A stretch of DNA of 9,782 bases. It comes from Rhodobiaceae bacterium. Lineage in GTDB: Bacteria > Pseudomonadota > Alphaproteobacteria > RS24. Positions within the stretch are counted from its first letter, which is position 1; each line of letters starts with the position of its first letter. Made by a program: the position numbers and the translations under genes. Where the stretch lies: contig NYTN01000078.1 of NCBI GenBank assembly GCA_002683515.1, forward strand, positions 1-9,782, written 5' to 3'. A model generated the notes under the pieces. That model made no database searches. It had not been told where the DNA came from and saw only the letters and a program-made list of their open reading frames with translations. Shown here piece by piece: positions 6,381 to 9,782 of the stretch.

Positions 6381-8156
6381 TTATATATGACTACCATCAT
6401 GGGCACTTTGGTCGGCCTCCGCTAAAGCTTTCGGGTTAACGTAGGTTTTCGGGTCGAGTTGCGACACAGCTTCAAAATGATGAAGAAAAACCTGCCCATT
6501 TAAATGCTCAAGGAATTTTGCTTTCAGCAGACGATCTTCAACTGGGCCTTTTAACTCTGAGAAATGCAAACCGATAGAGTGTGACGTAAGAAATTTATTC
6601 AGATTTTCGAGAACCTCAAGTGCAGATGCATCTATGAGGCTTATAGAGGTGCAGTTCAAAACCACATGGCGGATATCTGGAGACTTTTCCAGCCGCTCTT
6701 TAATCATCCTGTCGATTAATTCAGCATTCGCAAAATATAAATTCTCATCAATCCGCAGCGACAGAATAAGCGGGCTGGTCATCACATTATGGCGCAAAAT
6801 ATTTCTGAAATGCTGTGTTTCCGGCACAAGCCCAATCTCTGCAATATGAGGCTGGCTGGTTTGATAAAGATAAAGCGCAATTGAAGCGGTGACGCCAAAA
6901 CTTACCCCAATCTCAACACCCATAAAAAGCGTGACAATAATTGTGCCGAAAATGGCGAAGAAGTCTGATTTAGAATAACGCCAGCTATTTTTGAGAACAG
7001 ACAAATCAATTAAAGATAATACCGCGATAATTATGGTCGCAGCCAGAACCGCCTTTGGCAAGAAATACAAATAAGGTGTGAAGACCAGCGTCGCGACACC
7101 GATTCCAATTGCCGTAAAACCACCTGCCGCCGGCGTTGCAGCTCCGGCATCAAAATTTACTACTGACCGCGCAAACCCACCTGTAACAGGATATCCGCCA
7201 GAAACTGATGCGGCGATATTTGCTGCGCCTAACCCGATTAACTCCTGATTACTGTCAATGCGCTCATTTTTACGCGCAGCGAGTGTCTGCCCGACAGAAA
7301 CAGACTCTACAAAACCGATAATGCTAATAAAAAGTGCCGGCAACCACAGTACTTCAACCATATCTAACGATAAGGCTGGCAGTGTGAAAGATGGCAAGCC
7401 TTGAGGAATTGCCCCCACAATCGCAACACTGTCCCCCAAAGTAAAATATTGCACAGCCGAGATAGACAAAAAAACAGCCAATAAAGGTCCGGCTCGGCTG
7501 ATATTACCAGCAAGCCCGGAAGACAACCCACAAGCCTCCAGTAAAGACTTCATGCCAAGTCGAACCCAGATGAGAAATAGCAGCGATGCGCCACCAATGA
7601 TTAGTGCCACGCTGTTAATGTCATTTAGCCCACCGGACAGAGATATTAAAAGAGCCGGAAGTGTCTGACCGGAGGTGGCAATCCCTAAAATATGACCAAA
7701 CTGGCTGGTAGCAATTAATAATCCGGCTGCAATAATGAAGCCCGATATCACCGGATGACTAAGAAAATTCGCAAGAAAGCCTAATCGAAAAATGCCGAGA
7801 AGAAGAAGCATAATGCCGGATAGGAGGGCAAGCATCACCGCTGCCGACAGGTAATCAATGTCACCGTTGACTGTGAGCTTACCAATCGCAGAGGCCGTCA
7901 TAAGCGATATGACGGCGACAGGGCCAACAGCCAGCGTATTGCTTGTGCCGAATATCATATAAGCGACAAGCGGCATCATGGAGGCATAGAGACCTATTTC
8001 AGGGGGCAGACCTGCCAGCAAAGCATATGCCAGAGATTGCGGTATCAGCATGATAGTCACAATCACGGCAGCCGAGATGTCTTGATATAAATGCGGCAGA
8101 CGATAGGTTTTGCCCCAACTTAATATTGGCATGATGTTACGCAAATCTATGGCCAC
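6381..8156 (-). CDS. SulP family anion (sulfate) transporter with STAS domain
   Basis: This 591-residue inner-membrane protein carries the SulP hallmark segment PQSLAYALLAGLPPEIGLY (39-57), then a long run of hydrophobic helices to about residue 430, and a cytoplasmic STAS domain at about 450-560 (SLIDASALE around D509). Bacterial SulP proteins move sulfate, bicarbonate or dicarboxylates with protons or sodium; sulfate or another sulfur oxyanion is favoured here because the persulfide dioxygenase gene ends only 19 nt upstream. The start is uncertain: GTG at 8156 is the first possible codon after an in-frame stop, but its AAGG is directly adjacent and the better-spaced GAAG is weak. ATG at 8132 (MPILSWG) would match many homologues yet lacks a ribosome site. 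It is the last gene of the minus-strand operon; no clear terminator is visible after it. Confidence 0.93.
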   Translation of the reverse strand: MAIDLRNIMPILSWGKTYRLPHLYQDISAAVIVTIMLIPQSLAYALLAGLPPEIGLYASMMPLVAYMIFGTSNTLAVGPVAVISLMTASAIGKLTVNGDIDYLSAAVMLALLSGIMLLLLGIFRLGFLANFLSHPVISGFIIAAGLLIATSQFGHILGIATSGQTLPALLISLSGGLNDINSVALIIGGASLLFLIWVRLGMKSLLEACGLSSGLAGNISRAGPLLAVFLSISAVQYFTLGDSVAIVGAIPQGLPSFTLPALSLDMVEVLWLPALFISIIGFVESVSVGQTLAARKNERIDSNQELIGLGAANIAASVSGGYPVTGGFARSVVNFDAGAATPAAGGFTAIGIGVATLVFTPYLYFLPKAVLAATIIIAVLSLIDLSVLKNSWRYSKSDFFAIFGTIIVTLFMGVEIGVSFGVTASIALYLYQTSQPHIAEIGLVPETQHFRNILRHNVMTSPLILSLRIDENLYFANAELIDRMIKERLEKSPDIRHVVLNCTSISLIDASALEVLENLNKFLTSHSIGLHFSELKGPVEDRLLKAKFLEHLNGQVFLHHFEAVSQLDPKTYVNPKALAEADQSAHDGSHI

Positions 8157-8175
8157 CCTTCACTTCAAAACTTTA

Positions 8176-9069
8176 TTAATTTTTGATGCCTGAAACAGGT
8201 ACTTTCAAATAAATGCTGCCATTCTTTTCAGCTTCAGGAAAATGTCCCGCCCGCATATTTACCTGAATGGATGGCATTATCAGTTTGGGCATATCAAGCG
8301 CGGCATCCCGCTCTTGCCGCATGGCGACAAATTCGTCTTCGCTAATACCATCCCGGACATGAATATTCATCCGTCGCTGTTCTTGAACTGTTGTTTGCCA
8401 CATAAAGTCGCGTCCATTGGGGCCATAATCATGACACATAAACAATCTCGTCTCATCCGGTAGTGAGAGAATGCGGTGTATGGATTGATAAAGCGCCCGT
8501 GCATCCCCGCCAGGGAAATCTGCACGCGCCGTGCCGCCATCAGGCATAAATAAAGTATCACCTACAAACGCCGCATCACCAATAAGGTGCGTCATGCATG
8601 CCGGTGTGTGACCGGGCGTATCAATGGCTGTGACGTCTAATGACCCAATTTTATAGGTGTCACCATCTTTGAATAAATAATCAAACTGGCTCCCATCACG
8701 CTCAAAATCGGTACCTTCGTTAAAAATTTTCCCAAATACTGACTGAACAGTTTTAATGCCAGCACCAATACCCAGCTTGCCGCCAAGTTGGGATTGAATA
8801 TAAGGGGCGGCGGATAAGTGATCGGCATGAACATGCGTTTCAATCAGCCATTCAAGTTCCCACTCTTTATCAATGATAAAGCTAATTAAGTGATCGGCAT
8901 GCGCATAGGAAATTTTCCCGGCGGCGTAATCAATATCCATCACACTGTCGATAATGGCACAATACTGGCTACCCGGATCGTGCACAATGTAACTGATTGT
9001 GTTCGTCGCCATATCAAAAAAGGCATAAATTTCAGGATGTGAGGTCATATCAAGACTGGCACTTTTCAT
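8176..9069 (-). CDS. ETHE1/Blh-type persulfide dioxygenase (metallo-beta-lactamase fold)
   Basis: This 297-residue protein probably oxidises glutathione persulfide to sulfite with O2, the second step of sulfide detoxification. It has HVHADH (H79, H81, D83, H84), then H152 in DTPGHTP, D169 in GDTLF and H211 in CHDYG. In ETHE1-type enzymes a single iron is held by two His and one Asp, here most likely H79, H152 and D169. The segments IIDSVMDID, ETHVHADHLSAAPY and ARADFPGGDA are characteristic of the Blh/ETHE1 branch as opposed to glyoxalase II. It has neither an N-terminal DUF442 nor a C-terminal rhodanese domain, both seen fused to relatives. The ATG at 9069 has only TAGG in front; ATG at 9048 (MTSHPEIYAFFD) would match many homologues but has no ribosome site. 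It lies between the DUF6691 gene (74-nt gap) and sulP (19-nt gap). Confidence 0.92.
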   Translation of the reverse strand: MKSASLDMTSHPEIYAFFDMATNTISYIVHDPGSQYCAIIDSVMDIDYAAGKISYAHADHLISFIIDKEWELEWLIETHVHADHLSAAPYIQSQLGGKLGIGAGIKTVQSVFGKIFNEGTDFERDGSQFDYLFKDGDTYKIGSLDVTAIDTPGHTPACMTHLIGDAAFVGDTLFMPDGGTARADFPGGDARALYQSIHRILSLPDETRLFMCHDYGPNGRDFMWQTTVQEQRRMNIHVRDGISEDEFVAMRQERDAALDMPKLIMPSIQVNMRAGHFPEAEKNGSIYLKVPVSGIKN

Positions 9070-9107
9070 ATAACCTATTATACATTTTTTTTATGTAATT
9101 TATACAT
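9069..9107. promoter_or_regulatory. Pair of AT-rich palindromes before the dioxygenase gene
   Basis: TATAA-CCTA-TTATA spans 9069-9082 and covers the ribosome site and first base of the dioxygenase gene; ATGTA-ATTTA-TACAT spans 9093-9107. Both have perfect 5-bp arms, with centres about 24-25 bp apart. The sulfide-responsive ArsR-type repressors of related operons are reported to bind AT-rich palindromes, so these are candidate operators for an internal promoter. In AT-rich DNA one such palindrome could be chance; two so close together are less likely. Confidence 0.4.
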
Positions 9108-9143
9108 GAAATGGAAGTTTAAAGATCAAGCCAAAATCAAAAG

Positions 9144-9557
9144 TTAAATTTTAGAAAAAATAAATCTGGCGGCGTATAAGCCTACCAGCATAGGAATGAA
9201 AAACATCAATGCATCGCGTGATAGGTAAGCTAGACTTGCGATGGCAGGCCCCGGACATAAACCTCCCAAAGCCCAACCAATACCAAATAAAGCCGCACCA
9301 ACCAATAAACGGCGATCAACTACCTTGGATTTGGGTAATGAAAAAGCGTCAGTAAAAAATGGCTTTGCGCGTTTTTTAAGGACCAACATGGCAAGTATAT
9401 TGACTATCAGTCCTCCGCCCATAACCAACGCCAAGGAAGGATCCCATGCGCCGGCAAGATCAAGAAAAGCCGAAACTTTCACGGGGTTTAACATGCCTGA
9501 AATTGACAATCCCAGCCCAAAAATTACACCACATACTAGGCCCACAACAAGCTGCAT
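9144..9557 (-). CDS. DUF6691/YedE-type inner-membrane protein (PmpB-like half of a YeeE-family sulfur transporter)
   Basis: This 137-residue hydrophobic protein has about four membrane helices. It shows the paired signature motifs of the YeeE/YedE family: GLGLSISGMLNP near the N-terminus (residues 14-25) and GIGWALGGLCPGPA (92-105), with the conserved cysteine at C101. In the family's structurally known thiosulfate transporter, conserved cysteines line the route of thiosulfate. This is one half of the fold, and the other half is the preceding gene. ATG at 9557 overlaps the upstream TGA stop by one base (TGATG) and has GGA 5 nt before it; GTG at 9560 would add one codon. The overlap implies translational coupling and a stable pair. 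Transport of thiosulfate or a related sulfur species is inferred. Confidence 0.88.
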   Translation of the reverse strand: MQLVVGLVCGVIFGLGLSISGMLNPVKVSAFLDLAGAWDPSLALVMGGGLIVNILAMLVLKKRAKPFFTDAFSLPKSKVVDRRLLVGAALFGIGWALGGLCPGPAIASLAYLSRDALMFFIPMLVGLYAARFIFSKI

Positions 9558-9782
9558 CACAATCCAACCAAATGATTAATAACAAAAGCCGTAAGGAAGC
9601 TTGTCGCCATGAAGGTAATGACAGCGGCAAGTGACCGGTTACTGAACCGCGCCAAACCGCAAATGCCATGACCAGATGTGCAACCAGAGCCTACACCTGT
9701 CCCAAGACCAACTATTAGACCGGCTATCACCAACCTGCAATCTTGTGCGATATACTCACTTTGCGGCAAGGCACCCGTCATC
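9557..9782 (-). CDS. YeeE/YedE-type inner-membrane protein (PmpA-like half), 5' end beyond the window
   Basis: Only the C-terminal 74 or so residues are present; the coding frame stays open to the window edge, and family members are usually about 140 residues, so roughly half is missing. The visible part has the family signature GTGVGSGCTSGHGICGLAR with two cysteines, flanked by hydrophobic helices. It ends in TGA overlapping the ATG of the DUF6691 gene. With that partner it would make a complete two-half transporter, probably for thiosulfate or another sulfur compound. A Met codon at 9781 is visible but falls inside the conserved region of the protein and is not taken as the start. Confidence 0.9.
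   Translation of the reverse strand, partial: MTGALPQSEYIAQDCRLVIAGLIVGLGTGVGSGCTSGHGICGLARFSNRSLAAVITFMATSFLTAFVINHLVGL

Noticed and set aside
8176..9069. Glyoxalase II (hydroxyacylglutathione hydrolase)
   Set aside because: The THVHADH motif is shared, but the SAAPY, ARADFPGGDA and CHDYG segments match the ETHE1/Blh branch, and the operon context is sulfur metabolism.
6381..9782. Mobile element or genomic island boundary
   Set aside because: No transposase, integrase, tRNA end or terminal repeats were seen, and base composition does not visibly change across the window.

Overview
The window reads as chromosomal sequence from a Gram-negative bacterium of moderate to low GC, most likely an alphaproteobacterium. 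Evidence for Gram-negative is a secreted outer-membrane beta-barrel protein. The alphaproteobacterial guess rests on general protein resemblance (tandem HCCA-isomerase-like protein, MetY, the Blh/YeeE/SulP set) and is an inference. No rRNA, tRNA, CRISPR array, insertion sequence or phage gene is visible, and genes fill nearly all of the window.

Layout, left to right. (1) 73-1227 (+): exported beta-barrel protein with a His-rich linker and a Met-rich first half, suggestive of metal (copper) handling. (2) 1303-2525 (-): a two-gene operon, a short-chain dehydrogenase followed 14 nt later by a ketosteroid-isomerase-like NTF2-fold protein, resembling an oxidation/isomerisation pair for a steroid-like or other cyclic ketone. 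(3) 2526-2696: divergent control region with perfect small inverted repeats. (4) 2697-3986 (+): metY, O-acetylhomoserine sulfhydrylase, closed by a strong hairpin terminator that also contains the end of the convergent gene. (5) 4035-5195 (-): a two-domain thioredoxin-fold protein of the HCCA isomerase/kappa-GST type, whose N-terminal copy looks degenerate. (6) 5272-6375 (+): membrane-anchored metallo-beta-lactamase-fold hydrolase. (7) 6381-9782 (-): a sulfur operon read right to left: YeeE half (cut by the window edge), DUF6691/YedE half, ETHE1/Blh-type persulfide dioxygenase, SulP anion transporter with STAS domain.

The right third is the most coherent system. YeeE plus the DUF6691 partner probably form a split channel for a sulfur species such as thiosulfate, the dioxygenase oxidises glutathione persulfide to sulfite, and SulP moves sulfate or a similar anion. 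This matches the sulfide-responsive BigR/PigS-type regulons known in proteobacteria. No regulator gene is in the window, but two AT-rich palindromes sit directly in front of the dioxygenase start and could be operators. MetY, which consumes sulfide to make homocysteine, lies nearby on the other strand, so part of the neighbourhood may share a sulfide theme.

I see no convincing wholly new system. The best candidates for a second look are the palindrome pair, the His/Met-rich barrel, the asymmetrically decayed tandem thioredoxin-fold protein, and the metY leader hairpins.
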